Of a stretch of 64,000 nucleotides of DNA, positions 62,629 to 64,000 are shown in pieces (positions within the stretch are counted from its first letter, which is position 1; each line of letters starts with the position of its first letter). The position numbers and the translations under genes are program-made. The notes under the pieces are model-generated. The model did not search any database. It had not been told where the DNA came from and saw nothing but the letters and a program-made list of their open reading frames with translations. Origin of the DNA: Bacteroidota bacterium (GTDB lineage: Bacteria; Bacteroidota; Ignavibacteria; UBA10030); contig JAOAFT010000009.1 of the NCBI GenBank assembly GCA_026416125.1, forward strand, positions 1-64,000, read 5' to 3'.

Positions 62629-63834
62629 ATGAAAAAACAAGCAACAGAAGTCTTTGTACCATCAGTTCTCTTTATCGTAGAATCAGTTGAACTGCGACAC
62701 TACTTGCGTGAATTGTTTTTAAGAGAAAAATACCACCTCCGGTTCTACAGCAGGTTAGATTTCGCAATAGACACAATCAAGAAAAATCCGATAGATCTCC
62801 TTGTGGTTGTACCAGAAAACGACATAGAGGTGTATATACGATTTCTGAAGAAACTAGCAGACGAACGACCAGAAATTCGAGTAGTCATGATTACTTCAAA
62901 AGATAGAGAACCGAAAGTGTTAGAGGCAGTTGCTACTGGAATCGTTCATAAACTCCTCATCAAGCCCTTTTCTGATGAGCTTGTTCGGGGAGTTGTGAGT
63001 GAGCTTGTATATTTGAACTATAAGTTACGGTTCGAAGCAATGCGAAAAAAGCTTGCATCGTTCAGAAGTCTTCCTTCCCCTACACGATTTCAGGAGCGAA
63101 TCCATCACCTTTTACATGAACAAGATCGGAACTTGCGTGAAATTGTAGCTGAAATCGAGCAGAATCCAGCACTTGTTGCAAAAGTACTTCAAGTTGCAAA
63201 TTCGGTTCACTTTTGGACACGTGTACCAATTACCACAGTGTGGGATGCTGTTGTCTTCATAGGCACGGAGAACGTTGCTGCTATCATCGCAGCTATTGAA
63301 GTGTTTAATACCTTGGGACAAAATGTCCCAGACGATGTAAAAGCGTACTATGAACTATTGTGGAATCGGTCGTTGTTGCGTGCTAATATCGCAAAGCATA
63401 TCGCTGAAGAGTGGGAGGAAGTTAACAATTCTCAGGTGGTGTACGTGACAGCACTCCTTCAGGATATAGGGTTGTTAATTCGCCTCGTTAACGAACCAAT
63501 TCGTTATCGGGAAATGATGCATCGAAGTCATACGCAGCATATAACTCTCGCAGAAGCTGAACTTCAAGTTTTTACTCATTTCCATGCTGATATTGGTGCA
63601 TTTGTTTTGCAACTGTGGAACTTTCCAAAAGACATAGTTTTTGCAGTTGCACATCACCATGGTTTTACCTACGACGACCCCTTAACACAAACAATACAAA
63701 TGGCAGATATTCTTGCTACCTCCGATACTACAATCCCACATGACCCTACAATCGATCCATTTCTTGATATATGGACGGTTCGTTTGGGAGGATTTTTTCA
63801 CCCATTAACAACACCACCACTGTACAAGCAGTAG
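62629..63834 (+). CDS. HDOD-domain protein with degenerate receiver (paralogue 2)
   Basis: 401 residues from the ATG at 62629, with AAAGGAT before it; the ATG at 62608 has no site. A receiver-like domain (about 10-120) keeps a Lys in LLIKPFSDEL but has VVVPENDI where the phosphoryl aspartate strand should be. The HDOD domain follows: VAEIEQNPALVAKVLQVANS, ALLQDIGLLIRLVN and FAVAHHHGF. It is clearly a tandem duplicate of the gene before it (shared EIEKNPALVAKVL and DIG motifs), 24 nt apart, likely the same operon. Confidence 0.88.
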   Translation: MKKQATEVFVPSVLFIVESVELRHYLRELFLREKYHLRFYSRLDFAIDTIKKNPIDLLVVVPENDIEVYIRFLKKLADERPEIRVVMITSKDREPKVLEAVATGIVHKLLIKPFSDELVRGVVSELVYLNYKLRFEAMRKKLASFRSLPSPTRFQERIHHLLHEQDRNLREIVAEIEQNPALVAKVLQVANSVHFWTRVPITTVWDAVVFIGTENVAAIIAAIEVFNTLGQNVPDDVKAYYELLWNRSLLRANIAKHIAEEWEEVNNSQVVYVTALLQDIGLLIRLVNEPIRYREMMHRSHTQHITLAEAELQVFTHFHADIGAFVLQLWNFPKDIVFAVAHHHGFTYDDPLTQTIQMADILATSDTTIPHDPTIDPFLDIWTVRLGGFFHPLTTPPLYKQ

Positions 63835-63956
63835 TAAAAGAATTCTAGCACATTCTCCTTCACTACATGCACCGAGTACTCTGAAAAGTATACCTGCGAT
63901 TGTAGTTTTCGCCATTTGTCTATTATTCACCACCTCTCTGAAGAATGGGGATTTCT

Positions 63957-64000
63957 ATGCACACAATATTTATAACATTTTCGTTTTTTTTGATGTGGTA
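63957..64000 (+). CDS. Start of a gene with a hydrophobic N-terminus (partial)
   Basis: ATG at 63957 after GGGGA (63947), then MHTIFITFSFFLMW before the window ends; an in-frame ATG lies at 63945. A hydrophobic leader suggests a signal peptide or membrane anchor. Too short to identify. Confidence 0.4.
   Translation, partial: MHTIFITFSFFLMW

Noticed and set aside
1-64000. Frequent GTAC palindromes
   Set aside because: In one counted stretch (62641-63840) there are 7 in 1200 bases against about 4-5 expected at this base composition; mild, and explained by Tyr and Val-Pro codon choice.
1-64000. CRISPR arrays, tRNA or rRNA genes, insertion sequences and prophage genes
   Set aside because: None recognised on reading both strands; no repeat-spacer pattern, transposase or integrase motif was seen.

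Overview
The window reads as chromosomal DNA of a motile, Gram-negative bacterium of the Bacteroidota/Chlorobiota (FCB) group, most likely Ignavibacteria- or Kapabacteria-like. The reasons are a type IX secretion (Por) C-terminal sorting domain fragment, a Reg_prop/Y_Y_Y sensor, a membrane pyrophosphatase, degenerate-NUDIX regulators, and a complete flagellar/chemotaxis locus. G+C looks close to 40 %. Good Shine-Dalgarno sequences (AAGGAG/GGAGG) precede many genes, unlike classical Bacteroidia. The lineage is inferred from gene content only. No rRNA, tRNA, IS element or CRISPR was seen.

Layout. (1) 1-11.1 kb holds an assortment: the tail of an unknown gene, a two-component-propeller sensor without a kinase domain, a membrane metallophosphoesterase with a GT39-like glycosyltransferase/TPR protein, a NUDIX-like regulator whose Nudix-box glutamates are lost, and a pyrophosphatase (hppA) with the K+-independent signature. 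(2) 11.3-19.5 kb is a full tryptophan operon, trpL-trpB2-E-G-D-C-F-B1-A. It is preceded by a near-consensus promoter, a 26-codon leader peptide with five clustered Trp codons, and mutually exclusive hairpins ending in a terminator: a textbook ribosome-stalling attenuator. The leader ATG lies only about 3 nt after the predicted transcription start. (3) 19.5-20.8 kb is gene-poor, with an orphan T9SS sorting domain, a terminator and a GC-rich palindrome. (4) 20.8-28.2 kb has three large TPR-containing glycosyltransferase/methyltransferase fusions ending just before flagellin, a likely flagellin or surface glycosylation island.

(5) 28.2-32.8 kb is the filament module: a sigma-28-type promoter, fliC, fliS, fliD, flaG, a FlgN/FliT-like protein, an FlgM-like anti-sigma factor and an unknown protein. 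(6) 32.9-40.7 kb has signalling genes: a LuxR-type response regulator, a receiver-PAS-kinase, an NtrC-type sigma-54 activator and a 1291-residue multi-PAS hybrid kinase. (7) 40.9-49.7 kb is chemotaxis: two small Cys-containing proteins, cheW, bacteriohemerythrin, a HEAT-repeat protein coupled to cheR, two cheY, a cheZ-like gene, cheA, cheB and a small CxC protein. (8) 49.8-61.3 kb is the basal body/hook operon, with a sigma-54-like promoter before flgB: flgB-flgC-orf-fliE-fliF-fliG-fliH-fliI-fliJ-motE-like-fliK-flgD-TIGR02530-like-flgE. A structured RNA element lies just before flgE. (9) 61.4-63.8 kb has two tandem HDOD proteins with degenerate receivers, and a signal-peptide-like gene start at the edge.

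Together regions 4-9 form a motility island whose regulators (sigma-54 activator, sigma-28 promoter, FlgM-like protein) suggest a staged hierarchy: sigma-54 for basal body and hook, sigma-28 for filament, with post-transcriptional features in the flagellin and hook leaders. The most notable non-coding elements are the trp attenuator, the flagellin leader and the double-hairpin element before flgE.
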